From an uncultured Actinomycetes bacterium (GTDB lineage: Bacteria > Actinomycetota > Geothermincolia > Fen-727 > JACVIW01), in assembly GCA_937127245.1 (NCBI GenBank), contig CAKZLU010000050.1, positions 1-64,000 of the forward strand: 64,000 nt of DNA, read 5' to 3'. The notes under the pieces were generated by a model. It was not told where the DNA came from and made no database searches. It was given only the letters and a program-made list of their open reading frames with translations. Below, one piece after another: positions 9,112 to 18,163 of the stretch (position 1 is its first letter; the number at the start of each line of letters is the position of its first letter). The position numbers and the translations under genes are program-made.

Positions 9112-10044
9112 CTATCCGGTTAAACTCGTTATACGAACTAACCTCGAAGCCTCTTCGTAAAACTCAGGAGTAGCCAAGGCTGGACCTTTGGACATAACCG
9201 AGGCAAGAGCGCAACAAAGTCCTCTGTGAAATATCTCCTCGTCGGACTCATCCCGCATGATTCCCATAACAATGCCAGCAACCATTGAATCACCCGCGCC
9301 GACGGCGTCTTCTTCCAGCTTGGGTACCCAACCCCTGAGCAAACCCCTGGAAGTGACCCACAGCGCCCCCTCATCCCCCATTGAAACAACGACGACCTCG
9401 ACGCCTTTAGCGATTATTTCCCTTGCGACTTGGATTAATTCGCTTTCATCCGAGAGCGCTCTACCCGCGAACATCTCGATTTCGGTTCTATTCGGCTTAA
9501 TAATGTGCGGTTTCGCCTCTATGCCGATTTCGAACGGATCTCCCTCGGCATCAAGTATTACCTTCGAGCCTCTTCTCTTTCCCTCAACGACAAGCTTGTA
9601 ATATATATCCTCACCTATTCCCGGCGGAAGCGAACCCGAGATGACAAGTACCTCAGGATTTGTTGTCATCCTAAATATCAGCTTATTTATTCTCTCTGTT
9701 TCCGTGTCTTTAACCCGAGGTCCCGCCGATCTGATTACGAGTTCCTGCCCGTCGTCCTTGCCCCTTATTATCACATTTGTTCTTGTCTCATTTTCGATTT
9801 TCACGATTTGCAGTATCAGGCCCTCTTCGTGAAGAAGATTCATGACCTCCTCGCCCGTGTATCCACCTATTAAGGTTATAGCTATCGAGTCGGTCCCCAT
9901 CGCGCGCAGAACTCTCGAAACGTTTATACCCTTCCCCCCGGGAGTCTTGACAACATCCAGCGCTTTGGTCGTTTCACCAGGGGTAATCCTTTTTACGAGA
10001 TAGGTTATGTCCAAAGTTGGATTAAGCGTTATCGTGTAAATCAT
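9112..10044 (-). CDS. PfkB-family sugar-phosphate kinase, 1-phosphofructokinase/tagatose-6-phosphate kinase type
   Basis: A 310-residue ribokinase-like kinase. It starts MIYTITLNPTLDITY, as in FruK/LacC/PfkB enzymes. It has the substrate motif TPGGKGINVSR near residue 34, the strand VLVISGSLPPG, and the catalytic anion hole DAVGAGDSMVAG with its Asp near residue 245. These enzymes phosphorylate fructose-1-phosphate, fructose-6-phosphate or tagatose-6-phosphate. No PTS genes are nearby, so a glycolytic or salvage role rather than PTS fructose use is likely. Start ATG at 10044. Confidence 0.88.
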   Translation of the reverse strand: MIYTITLNPTLDITYLVKRITPGETTKALDVVKTPGGKGINVSRVLRAMGTDSIAITLIGGYTGEEVMNLLHEEGLILQIVKIENETRTNVIIRGKDDGQELVIRSAGPRVKDTETERINKLIFRMTTNPEVLVISGSLPPGIGEDIYYKLVVEGKRRGSKVILDAEGDPFEIGIEAKPHIIKPNRTEIEMFAGRALSDESELIQVAREIIAKGVEVVVVSMGDEGALWVTSRGLLRGWVPKLEEDAVGAGDSMVAGIVMGIMRDESDEEIFHRGLCCALASVMSKGPALATPEFYEEASRLVRITSLTG

Positions 10045-10150
10045 AGTTTCTTATTCTCCGCTCGCTTGACCACTGAAACGCGATTAACTGTCGAAAAGGA
10101 ATACGACACCAAGGAAAATTTAAAACTACCAAAAACTCCTCCGTTCCATG

Positions 10151-11257
10151 TTACCTAATGCCAACAACCCCGACAGTCCTTATTCCTTTTGGAAGTCCAA
10201 TAAAATTGTTGATTGCCTCTTCGTCAATACTCTCTACCGCCAGGCGGAAGGGGCAATCCATTGAAGCGAGAAGGAGCGTGAAATGAGATAATGCAATCAG
10301 CACATCTATCATCCAGAAAGGTTTTTCGAAAATCTTTGTTTCAACTGACCTTGTCTCGCCCGCCGCAACGACGAGAGCCCTCCAATCCCCCACCATTTGG
10401 CATAAAGAACGGAGCGTCTCAAGTCTTTTCTTATCCCTTACCACTATGAAGTGCCACGGCTGCATGTTGCCGGCGCTTGGAGCCAACCTCGCCGCTTCAA
10501 TGCTTGCCTCAACGGTCAAACCAATAGGGGGCTCCGTAACATTCCACTTTTCAAGGGCAATCTTTTCAACAAGCCCTCTTGCATCCTGAATATCGGAGAC
10601 TCTGAAGATGGGATAATCCACAGTCCGGACAAAATGACGGTTCCCGTAGTATTCCATATGAGCAATCTTTGAATACGGTTTTCTCCTCTTTGTGAGGGTC
10701 ATTGACGCAACGCGGTCATAACTCAAACCGTTTTTCTGGGCGGGTCTGCCAAAACATATCACGGCAGGAACGTATTTATCGCTATTAAGACCCAGTATTC
10801 TTCTAATTTCCCGCATGTTAACGCCACCCAACCAGCATGACCCGAGACCGTTTTCGGTGAAGAAAAGGACGGTATCCTCACAAGCCATGGCTGTCAGGGC
10901 AAGCTTCTCAGGCCTGTCGGTCTTTACGTCTTCCTCATCCATAAGCATCACAAGAAATCCTCCCGGCTTGTTGCTATTCAGCCAGGCGTTAATTCTGTTT
11001 GTAAGCCCCTTGTATATCGACTTGCTCAATGCTTCAACCGTTTCGCTCTCTTCGATCAGGACCACGCTCCCGCGAGGATTCTTGCGCGCGGCGCAGGAAA
11101 GCTGGATAAAATCCTGGATTTCCCTAAAGAATTGGCTCTCAAGTGGGATATCCGCATACTTTCTATGAGACCTCCTCGAAACAAGAATATCCCAGAAGGA
11201 CCACGGATTTTCCGACATTTTCTTGTAATCCCTAAAAATTCCCCTTCTCAACTCCAT
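10151..11257 (-). CDS. Two-domain (tandem-fused) nitroreductase-family protein
   Basis: A 368-residue protein that appears to contain two nitroreductase folds. The first (about 15-200) begins SRRSHRKYADIPL and ends with GLGSCWLGGV and CFGRPAQ. The second (about 215-368) has the hallmark APSAGNMQPWHFIVV FMN-binding segment and ends with GIRTVGVVGI. Ordinary nitroreductases are 180-220-residue homodimers with FMN at the interface, so this looks like a covalent pseudo-dimer. The first half lacks the APSAGN-QPW stretch and the second lacks the RRS start, so perhaps only one complete FMN site is rebuilt. Start ATG at 11257; an internal ATG (MSENPW) is possible. Substrate unknown. Confidence 0.78.
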   Translation of the reverse strand: MELRRGIFRDYKKMSENPWSFWDILVSRRSHRKYADIPLESQFFREIQDFIQLSCAARKNPRGSVVLIEESETVEALSKSIYKGLTNRINAWLNSNKPGGFLVMLMDEEDVKTDRPEKLALTAMACEDTVLFFTENGLGSCWLGGVNMREIRRILGLNSDKYVPAVICFGRPAQKNGLSYDRVASMTLTKRRKPYSKIAHMEYYGNRHFVRTVDYPIFRVSDIQDARGLVEKIALEKWNVTEPPIGLTVEASIEAARLAPSAGNMQPWHFIVVRDKKRLETLRSLCQMVGDWRALVVAAGETRSVETKIFEKPFWMIDVLIALSHFTLLLASMDCPFRLAVESIDEEAINNFIGLPKGIRTVGVVGIR

Positions 11258-11690
11258 TGTTTATCCAACCTCTCACAAAAAGAGACACATAAAGCCGGCA
11301 TCTCAGCGCTTATTCAGAAAACTTATTCAAGAAAGTCCTTTTTCGGACACATCAGAAAAAGAATGTAAAGACAAAATCATTTAAAAATCAAGCGCGGGCT
11401 TAGCAAAAGCCATCTTCACGCATGATTTCGAAGAGAAACCTCCCCTTTCTTTGTCTCATAAATATTGATATAAACTGAAAGTGCGAAAAGCCTAAATCCC
11501 AGGTTCATCACCAGTTTTAAGTTTGGCTTATCTTTAACCGATTTTTCAAACAAAGGATTTGGAAAAGTAGTCACAAAAGAAATAGTAGGGTTTCAAACAT
11601 CGACAGTTAACGGATAATTTAATCGATGTTCCGCTGAGCAAAATAAAAGTTTCATGGGAAATTTCGCATTCTGCACGTAAGGAGCCTGTC
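11258..11690. promoter_or_regulatory. Intergenic region with a stem-loop ahead of mgtC-like gene
   Basis: No gene was found in these 433 bp. An 8-bp inverted repeat AACATCGA/TCGATGTT (11596-11603 and 11623-11630) with a 19-base loop lies about 60 bases before the MgtC-like start. It could be part of a leader or an operator. It does not match the Mg2+ riboswitch consensus as far as I can tell by eye. Confidence 0.3.
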
Positions 11691-12350
11691 ATGAACGACG
11701 CAATGGAAATAGTAGTGAGGGTACTTGTGGCCGCGGCTTTCGGCGGACTTGTCGGATTGGAAAGAGAACTCACGGGACGCCCCGCTGGAATAAGAACCCA
11801 TATCCTCGTGACCGCGGGAGCATGCATATTTACCGCTATCTCAATTTTTGGATTTCCCGGACTCAAGGAAACTGACAGGGTCGCCGCGGGGGTCGTAACG
11901 GGTATCGGTTTTATAGGAGGCGGCGCGATACTCAAAAGCGAAGGTGGTTACGTTACTGGCCTGACAACCGCCGCAAGCCTTTGGAGCTGCGCTGCGATAG
12001 GTATGCTTGCCGGGGCTGGTTTTTTTCTCGTTGGACTGATAATAACCGTTCTGGACCTCTTCGTTCTTGAGTTCATAAACTGGGTTGTGGAGTTCTTGGC
12101 GCCGAGAGCGAAAAGGAGCAAACTTCTTCTCTCCATTTCCGGGGATTTTCATCCAGGCACGCTTGAGAGCGTGAAGAAAATTCTTTCCGAGCGCGGTTGC
12201 TATCCCGAACTCCTTCGCTACGGAAGGACAGAAGTGGGAAGAAAATTTGAAATGTGTTTCATCACCAGGATTTCAGCAAGAACCAGTCTCGAAAACCTTG
12301 CCGAAGAGATATACAGGATCGAGGGAATTGAAAAGATGGTTTGGTCATGA
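11691..12350 (+). CDS. MgtC/SapB family membrane protein
   Basis: A 219-residue protein. The N-terminal 135 residues carry several membrane helices and the MgtC signatures GGLVGLERELTGRPAGIRTH and GIGFIGGGAILKS. The C-terminal 75 residues form an ACT-like soluble domain ending EGIEKMVWS. MgtC proteins modulate adaptation to low Mg2+ and bind or inhibit ATP synthase in pathogens; environmental members are of unclear role. The ribosome binding site AAGGAG lies seven bases before the ATG at 11691. It is transcribed alone. Confidence 0.9.
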   Translation: MNDAMEIVVRVLVAAAFGGLVGLERELTGRPAGIRTHILVTAGACIFTAISIFGFPGLKETDRVAAGVVTGIGFIGGGAILKSEGGYVTGLTTAASLWSCAAIGMLAGAGFFLVGLIITVLDLFVLEFINWVVEFLAPRAKRSKLLLSISGDFHPGTLESVKKILSERGCYPELLRYGRTEVGRKFEMCFITRISARTSLENLAEEIYRIEGIEKMVWS

Positions 12351-12380
12351 TCTAAAGATGTTGAAACGTCTTTACAGATT

Positions 12381-13253
12381 TCATGCATGATTTCCGCAAT
12401 CCCACCCAAGCCAATTTTCAAAATCTTCGTTCACAAGGCATAAATCACCCAGGAGCTCCTTCATGATGTTCTTTTCGCTTGGCGAGAACCCGAGATGTGA
12501 GCGCATGGTCCAGCCCTCCGCAAACTCAAAACGCTTAGACATTTTACCCAGGGTTCGGCACATCTCCTCAACAAAACTTGTGTATGCGCCTTTTCCTTGG
12601 CTCCTCTCAAGCCAATCCCTTTGGCTTACGTGCTTTGAAAGCATTGAGACTTTCTTTTTGAAAACAGGCCCGATATCCACGAACATGCCCGGGAACACGA
12701 CTCTGCGCAGGGGATCAGTAAGCCCGTAAGGCATGGCGTGATAGATATAGACCCATTTATTGAAAGGCTCAACCGCAGGTTCGGTGCTGAAGTTCGGCAT
12801 ACCCCTTGAAAACGCCGCGGAAACTACAAGCCTTGCGGTGTTTGTATGGTCCTCCATGTAATCGAAGGGTGAGGGTATTAAAAGAATATCTGGCTTTACG
12901 CTTCTTATAACGGCGGAAACCCTTGCGAGAAGGTTGAGGTCATACGTGATCGACATATCTTCTGCGATAGGTTCATGCAAAATAGCACCTGCTTCCATGG
13001 CTGACCGCAGTGCTTCCTCCCACCTTAGGGATGCGATCTCCTCCCTTGAAAGAACGTCAGATCCGCAGCATCCATTCGCGATGCTCCACATATGGATTTC
13101 CGCCCCCCGCCTCGCGAACAACAGAAGAGTGCCCGCCATCATGAACTCGATGTCATCGGGATGAGCGCCAACCGCCATCACGGTAAGACTATCTCCGCTT
13201 AAGTTCAACACCCCCAAACAATATTCAGCAGAGCACTTTACGGCTATTATCAA
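12381..13253 (-). CDS. PIG-L/LmbE-family N-acetylglucosamine deacetylase-like protein
   Basis: A 290-residue member of the PIG-L zinc-dependent deacetylase family, which removes acetyl groups from GlcNAc-linked small molecules. The zinc motif AHPDDIEF lies near residues 30-37 and the third zinc ligand is in YMEDHTNTARLV. The strand SVKPDILLIPSP is typical. The conserved domain starts at about residue 25. The true start may therefore be a downstream GTG or ATG just before MAVGAHPDD, and the first 25 residues should be treated as uncertain. The intracellular substrate is unknown. Confidence 0.82.
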   Translation of the reverse strand: MIIAVKCSAEYCLGVLNLSGDSLTVMAVGAHPDDIEFMMAGTLLLFARRGAEIHMWSIANGCCGSDVLSREEIASLRWEEALRSAMEAGAILHEPIAEDMSITYDLNLLARVSAVIRSVKPDILLIPSPFDYMEDHTNTARLVVSAAFSRGMPNFSTEPAVEPFNKWVYIYHAMPYGLTDPLRRVVFPGMFVDIGPVFKKKVSMLSKHVSQRDWLERSQGKGAYTSFVEEMCRTLGKMSKRFEFAEGWTMRSHLGFSPSEKNIMKELLGDLCLVNEDFENWLGWDCGNHA

Positions 13254-13592
13254 TAACCGGTCTTAAATCAAGGCAAAGAACCAAAGTGTCGGTTCAATTC
13301 ATGATTCCCAAACATCTTCCATACCCAAAATTTACAACCCGGTGCCATTTCTTTTCTTTTTTAAATACTTGAGATTTCATTGTACTCTGAGTAAATCCTC
13401 AACTGAACAAAGAAAAGCGCAAAAAAGAGGAAAAAACCCCAACACGCCTCGAACACTTTCGGCTTTGCGGAGAGCTAAACCTCATACGGCGCAATCTGAA
13501 CCAATCAAGACTTAATGAATGCACACGGAGACCTAAGGCGGGCGCGGGTATTCCTTTGATTAAAACCTGCAAAGAAATATTTCTGGTAAAAA
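13254..13592. other. Intergenic region, nothing recognised
   Basis: 339 bp between two minus-strand genes (radical SAM upstream, PIG-L downstream). It is AT-rich with scattered purine runs. No tRNA, terminator with a U-tract or riboswitch was recognised. It presumably contains the PIG-L promoter. Confidence 0.35.
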
Positions 13593-14699
13593 TCAGGAAA
13601 GAAGGTGGATGTTTCCAACACTTACGTTTTCAAGCCCAGCACTCCGGGCGGCCTCAAGACATTCAATGGCCGACTTTCTTGTCGTTGTCCCCAAATCATT
13701 CATCAAATAATCAGGGTGGAAGGCAAGAAGGCTGTGTGGAATTTTCGGATCAACTGATGCGATGAAACGAGCGATTTTGAGAACTTCTTCCGATTCCACG
13801 TATCCAGGCACCATGAGCGTCGATGCGACCAAAGGCGGCGGTTCCGGGCGCGATTTCATGATTTCATATGAGAGCTGGAAATTATAGAGGGTTTGTTTGT
13901 TGCTAACGCCAGTGAGCGCTTTGTGCAGATTCTCATCAAAAGCTTTCAGGTCGAATTTGACGCAGCCTCCCGTGTGAAGAGAAATCTCGCAAATCCTTTT
14001 TAAGAGCCTCTGGCTCATCAAACCGTTTGTCTCCCAGCAGACCCTAAAAATCCTTCCCTTTACGGCTTGGAGGATCCTCCTCGCTGACGCAATGGCGAAC
14101 GGCGCCTGCGCAGAGGGATCCCCACCGAAAAAACAAACACATGAGTCTTTTCTGGTAACCATATCGACGAGATTTTCGGGCGACCTGACCGGATATAGAT
14201 TCGCGGTGTTTTCCCTGAAAGTGTGGTTTTGGCAAAACAAGCAGTCGAAAGTACAGGCCGCAAGAAAAACGGCAAGGTTTGTGTACCCTATTTCGGCAGA
14301 CGGCGCATACGAGAATTCAGGAAATCCAGAATTGCTCGAACCGGGGCAAACCCAGGCTGCGACGCAGTTAGTAGGCAGTGGGTCGTGGTAGGCGATCACA
14401 AGCCCGCTCCTTGCCGTCCCGGTAAGATTTCTTATCCTCCCGCCGGAGTTAATCCTCAATCCGCAGAACCCTTTTTCACCTTCTCGAATCACGCAGGAGT
14501 TTCCGCACAGGCGGCAAGGCTTCCTGTTTTCGGATCGTGGTGGGCACGCTGGAAGACCGTATTTCTTTCTTGCTTCCGCCCTGGCTTTAAGCACTAACTC
14601 GGCGGACGACTCTCCTCCCTCGATAATGCAGTACCTGCATACGCTTAATATAGATGAGACGGGCAAGTCATCCCTGCCGCATACAGCGCAGCGCGTCAT
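13593..14699 (-). CDS. Radical SAM protein, PFL-activating-enzyme-like (COG1180 type)
   Basis: A 368-residue protein. Two small Cys motifs open the chain (CAVCGRDDL, CRYC), followed by a second zinc-like site CRLCGNSC. The radical SAM motif is in AACTFDCLFCQN near residue 153, a CxxxxCxxC-type spacing as seen in the PflA/AmmeMemoRadiSam relatives. Further landmarks are FFGGDPSAQ (GGEP-equivalent), RVCWETNG and VKFDLKAFDENLH. It should carry a 4Fe-4S cluster and cleave SAM, but no partner glycyl-radical enzyme or Memo-type gene is adjacent, so the substrate is unknown. Start ATG at 14699 after GTGAGGCGAA. Confidence 0.85.
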   Translation of the reverse strand: MTRCAVCGRDDLPVSSILSVCRYCIIEGGESSAELVLKARAEARKKYGLPACPPRSENRKPCRLCGNSCVIREGEKGFCGLRINSGGRIRNLTGTARSGLVIAYHDPLPTNCVAAWVCPGSSNSGFPEFSYAPSAEIGYTNLAVFLAACTFDCLFCQNHTFRENTANLYPVRSPENLVDMVTRKDSCVCFFGGDPSAQAPFAIASARRILQAVKGRIFRVCWETNGLMSQRLLKRICEISLHTGGCVKFDLKAFDENLHKALTGVSNKQTLYNFQLSYEIMKSRPEPPPLVASTLMVPGYVESEEVLKIARFIASVDPKIPHSLLAFHPDYLMNDLGTTTRKSAIECLEAARSAGLENVSVGNIHLLS

Positions 14700-14912
14700 T
14701 TCGCCTCACGTCTTTCATTCTTTGAAATTAGACAGCGCTTCTAAGCCACGCAAAATGTTTTCATAAGTTTATTTTAAGCCGGTCCCTACCGATAAGCATA
14801 AGAATATTTGCGCTCATTTCCTGCAACGACTCTGCAAAGCGTCTACGATTTAAATTTCAAAGCAAACAGTGATATAGTCCTATTTTTAGAGGAAGACTAA
14901 GGGAGGTTAAAA

Positions 14913-15617
14913 ATGGGAGATGAATACTCTTACGATGAGATAATTAGCCTCTGCGAAAGGCTCGAGAAACTCTACACACCCGCAGTTGCCGACACCCTTG
15001 ACGATATGGGTTTCATGAACCAGACAATGGAATCAGGATTTTCTCCCATTATTCCTAACGCGGTGATAGCCGGTCCCGCATATACCCTCGATGAGGCGAG
15101 AACCAAGAAAAGCAAAAGACTTTCGGACTATGACCCGCAGTTCGTCGCTCAGGCCCTTACCGCGATATTTGACAACATGAAGAAGAGTCAGGTGATTGCC
15201 GTTAACACGAACGGCTTCTGGGGGGCGGGAGCGTTTGGTGAACTCATGGCAACCACATCGAAGTATTATGCGGGCGTGAAAGGGGCGGTGGTGGACGGCC
15301 CGATCAGAGATATTGGGCGAGTGCTGGACATCGACTTTCCCGTCTGGGCAAGGGGAAACATACCAACGGACTCCATCGGGAGAGTTGACCTTGTGGGAAT
15401 AAACACGCCGATTTTCTGCGGGGGAGTGAGGGTAAATCCAGGCGATGTCATATTCGCTGACATAGATGGCGTGGTTGTGATTCCTCTGGGGGAAGTCGAT
15501 TTGGAAGAGGTCGTCGTAAAAGCAGAGGAGGTCGTCGCCGCTGAGAGGCGTTCACGGGAAGAAATAAAGAATGGCAGTTCCCTCCTTGACGTTTACAAGA
15601 AATACGGCAAATTATGA
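14913..15617 (+). CDS. RraA-family protein (HMG/CHA aldolase or dimethylmenaquinone methyltransferase-like)
   Basis: A 234-residue protein with the RraA fold: TPAVADTLDDMG at the N-terminus, GAFGELMATTSKY, and the metal/pyruvate-binding GAVVDGPIRDI. The homologues with an intact GxxGE...DGxxRD set are Mg2+-dependent aldolases cleaving 4-hydroxy-4-methyl-2-oxoglutarate or oxaloacetate. The stop overlaps the next gene, a KDPG-aldolase homologue, by four bases (ATGA), and a sugar-acid kinase follows, so it likely handles a 2-oxo acid in the same pathway. A strong GGGAGG site precedes ATG 14913. Confidence 0.85.
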   Translation: MGDEYSYDEIISLCERLEKLYTPAVADTLDDMGFMNQTMESGFSPIIPNAVIAGPAYTLDEARTKKSKRLSDYDPQFVAQALTAIFDNMKKSQVIAVNTNGFWGAGAFGELMATTSKYYAGVKGAVVDGPIRDIGRVLDIDFPVWARGNIPTDSIGRVDLVGINTPIFCGGVRVNPGDVIFADIDGVVVIPLGEVDLEEVVVKAEEVVAAERRSREEIKNGSSLLDVYKKYGKL

Positions 15618-16252
15618 AAAGCGGTCCGGATAGAACAATAAGTTTAATCGGCAAAGAAAAGATCATAGCGATTATCCACTCCGACCTTGACCATGCACTT
15701 ATCTTAAGGGCAATCGAAAAGTTGAAAGAGGCGGGTATTAAAATTTTTGAGATAACGATGAGGGTTCCAGGCGCTGTTGAACTGGTAAAGAATCTCACCC
15801 CTTACAGAGATATCATAGTGGGCGCCGGTACGGTCCTAGATAAAGATTCCGCAGAAAAAATGGTAAAAGAAGGAGTTTCTTTCATCGTCTCCCCCATTAT
15901 AGTCGAGGACGTAATGATGGTATGCCAAAAGAACGGCGTTGCCTGGATTCCGGGCGCTCTGACGCCAGCGGAAATATATCGCGCTCACTTGTTGGGGGCT
16001 GCGGCAGTGAAAGTTTTTCCCGCGAAATTTTTCGGACCCGAATATATCTCGGCAATAAAAAAGCCCCTGGGAGATATAAAACTCATACCTACCGGAGGAA
16101 TCGATTCTCGTCTTGCGGGAGAGTTTATAAGGGCCGGCGCCCACGCCGTGGGCGCCGGCTCAGACCTTTTCGATAAAGAAGCGGTAAGATTGGAAAACTG
16201 GACCGTTATCAGGAAACGTGCTGAAGAATACATACGGTCTGTAAGCCTTTAG
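15614..16252 (+). CDS. eda: 2-dehydro-3-deoxy-phosphogluconate aldolase (KDPG/KHG aldolase)
   Basis: A 212-residue class I aldolase that splits KDPG into pyruvate and glyceraldehyde-3-phosphate. Seen are the Glu-bearing FEITMRVPGAVE segment, GAGTVLD, SPIIVEDVM, the Schiff-base lysine in AAAVKVFPAKFFG, and the phosphate loop LIPTGGID. It overlaps the RraA gene by four bases and is followed 22 bp later by a KDG kinase. Together they form an Entner-Doudoroff-type lower branch for uronate or gluconate breakdown. Length is normal for the family. Confidence 0.92.
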   Translation: MKSGPDRTISLIGKEKIIAIIHSDLDHALILRAIEKLKEAGIKIFEITMRVPGAVELVKNLTPYRDIIVGAGTVLDKDSAEKMVKEGVSFIVSPIIVEDVMMVCQKNGVAWIPGALTPAEIYRAHLLGAAAVKVFPAKFFGPEYISAIKKPLGDIKLIPTGGIDSRLAGEFIRAGAHAVGAGSDLFDKEAVRLENWTVIRKRAEEYIRSVSL

Positions 16253-16274
16253 GCGAAACGGCAATTCAGTCAAA

Positions 16275-17279
16275 ATGGAAAGCGAGAAGAAAAACCAAAA
16301 GGTAATAGCGTTCGGTGAGGTCCTGCTCAGGTTGTCCCCTCCCGGCTGTCAAACGATCAGGTCTGCGGAGTCATTCGACATCCACATAGGTGGCGCTGAA
16401 CTGAACGTATGCTGCGCGCTTTCATGCATTGGGCTTAGGTCATCCATTCTTACGACGCTTCCCGATAATTCTCTTGGAAGAAGAGCGCTCGCCTTTATCG
16501 AAAGCGCCGGCGTTGATACCTCAAAGATCAGAATGAGAAAAAATGCCAGGATGGGGCTTTATTTTCTTGAAATCGGGCTTTCCCCGAGACCATCCAGAGT
16601 GACCTATGACCGGAAGGAATCATGCTTTGCCCAAGAGGATTTTGAAGAAATCAACTGGGCATACGAATTGGAAGGTTTTTCTCACTTTCACACGACAGGC
16701 ATCACCCCGGCATTGAGCGTCTCGGCGATAAGCGCGATAAAGGAAGCGGCTTGCCAATTCAGGGAAAAAGGAATCTCGAGCAGTGTCGATGTCAATTACA
16801 GATCGCAGCTGTGGAGCGTTGAGAGCGCAAAACAGGTTTTACATGAATTGACGCGAATCTTTGAGCACTTGATTGTCCCGCGCTTCGAGCTTGAAAGAAT
16901 CTTCGGACTGAGCAAGGATACCCCGGAGAAATCAGCCCTCGAGCTTCTCAAGCGTTTTAACCTCTGTTCGGTCGCGGTGACATCTCGCGAAGAGGTCTCA
17001 CCGGGGATCATGAAATGGTCAGCTTTCGCGCTGGATTCGTCTGGCTCTTATCCCAGAGTGGAGAGAACGGCGATAGTCGCAGATCCGATTGGGGCCGGCG
17101 ACGCTTTTTGCGCCGGCTACATCAAGGGAATAACCGAAAGGGATATCGCGCTCGGGCTGAAGCTCGGATGCGCCATGGCAGCGCTCAAAATGACATTAAA
17201 AGGGGACGTCCTCTTATACGAAGCCGAGGAGATAGAAAGAATCTCTGATCATGAGGACGGGTCCTTTCTAATCAGGTAA
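16275..17279 (+). CDS. kdgK: 2-keto-3-deoxygluconate kinase (PfkB/ribokinase family)
   Basis: A 334-residue sugar kinase. VIAFGEVLLRLSPPG, the substrate loop GGAELNVCCALS, SSVDVNYRSQLW and the catalytic DPIGAGDAFCAGY are all typical of KDG kinases, which make KDPG from KDG and ATP. It lies immediately after the eda homologue in the same operon, making the assignment strong by both sequence and context. Start ATG 16275; the upstream purine signal is weak, consistent with translational coupling. Confidence 0.88.
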   Translation: MESEKKNQKVIAFGEVLLRLSPPGCQTIRSAESFDIHIGGAELNVCCALSCIGLRSSILTTLPDNSLGRRALAFIESAGVDTSKIRMRKNARMGLYFLEIGLSPRPSRVTYDRKESCFAQEDFEEINWAYELEGFSHFHTTGITPALSVSAISAIKEAACQFREKGISSSVDVNYRSQLWSVESAKQVLHELTRIFEHLIVPRFELERIFGLSKDTPEKSALELLKRFNLCSVAVTSREEVSPGIMKWSAFALDSSGSYPRVERTAIVADPIGAGDAFCAGYIKGITERDIALGLKLGCAMAALKMTLKGDVLLYEAEEIERISDHEDGSFLIR

Positions 17280-17309
17280 CAGGCAATATGGACCTGCGTT
17301 ACATGAACC

Positions 17310-17648
17310 TCAGTTCAATCCCTCTATTGGAATCCCGTACTTTCGCGCAACCGCTTTAACCACGGCTACCGGGACTTGGAGCTTTGCCGCAACGTCGCTG
17401 ACTGTCGCTCCGGCACTCGCAAGAAATCTAACCTTATCATCAAAGCGCTGTCCGGACCTATCGCCGTTTGGCTTCCGTCCTCTCGATGCTTCCTTCATCG
17501 GGATATTGTATCTATCCCTGTATCTGTAAACCGTCACAGTTGATATCCCTAGCGCTTCCGCTATCTCTGAAGCCACCATCTTCTCCTCGGCAAGCATGGT
17601 TATTCTTCTCTTTATCTGCTCTTCTTGATTCTTGGAAATTCTACCCAC
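17310..17648 (-). CDS. Small double helix-turn-helix DNA-binding protein
   Basis: About 112 residues with two HTH segments: VASEIAEALGISTVTVYRYR (about 25-44) and VSDVAAKLQVPVAVVKAVAR (about 86-105), joined by a basic GRKPNGDRSG linker. It resembles resolvase- or transposase-type HTH modules reused as regulators. The frame is open from a GTG at 17663, but GAGGTG seven bases upstream favours GTG at 17648. It is convergent with the RraA-Eda-KdgK operon (30 bp) and may regulate it, which is inference. Confidence 0.65.
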   Translation of the reverse strand: MGRISKNQEEQIKRRITMLAEEKMVASEIAEALGISTVTVYRYRDRYNIPMKEASRGRKPNGDRSGQRFDDKVRFLASAGATVSDVAAKLQVPVAVVKAVARKYGIPIEGLN

Positions 17649-18101
17649 CAGAAAACACCTCACTGACCGTAGATTCTTTAGCTGATTACAGCAAGGAACG
17701 TCGAATCGTTATTGCGGCGTGTTTATACTACAAAAATGCAAATAAAATTTCAACAAGATTGCAAGTTTTCAATATTCTTGCGGGTCATGCTTTAATTCAC
17801 TACCATTTGAGGACAATTAACAAAACCCAGTAAGAGCTCGATTGCAAGAGGCCTCGCAGGAAGACAACGCAGGTGGAATCTTTTCGCGGCGCTAAATCCC
17901 GAAGCGGGGTAAACGAACTTAAAAAAGTGTTGGAATTTTCTAATTCTTTCATGAATTCTGAAAGAAATCGTCGGGAATACTTCAACTCAAATTCCCTCAT
18001 ATAAGAAACTTAAAAATTATCACGTTCTTACGGGAGGCTCTGCCGAAAAGAAATCACATACAAAAGACTCATTCCGCAATTTCCTTCATATTAGTCCGTA
18101 A
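17649..18101. other. Intergenic region with one stem-loop, no gene recognised
   Basis: About 450 AT-rich bases. An 8-bp inverted repeat TTCTTTCA/TGAAAGAA (17944-17951, 17959-17966) is the only clear structure. A 66-codon minus-strand frame here has no ribosome binding site and no convincing composition, so it is not called. Confidence 0.35.
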
Positions 18102-18139
18102 AGATCAGAATCCGTCCCAGGCGGGACGGATTCTGATCT
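18102..18139 (-). terminator. Strong hairpin terminator of the metallophosphoesterase gene
   Basis: A perfect 17-bp inverted repeat (18102-18118 and 18123-18139) with a four-base loop starts 25 bp past the stop at 18164. The following minus-strand bases are only TTTACGG, so the U-tract is short. It may act as a terminator or as a 3' stabilising hairpin. Confidence 0.7.
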
Positions 18140-18163
18140 CCCCAGCCGCATCTTTGACCCGTT

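Noticed and set aside
17800-18000. 66-codon minus-strand frame
   Set aside because: No ribosome binding site, no plausible composition and no family resemblance.
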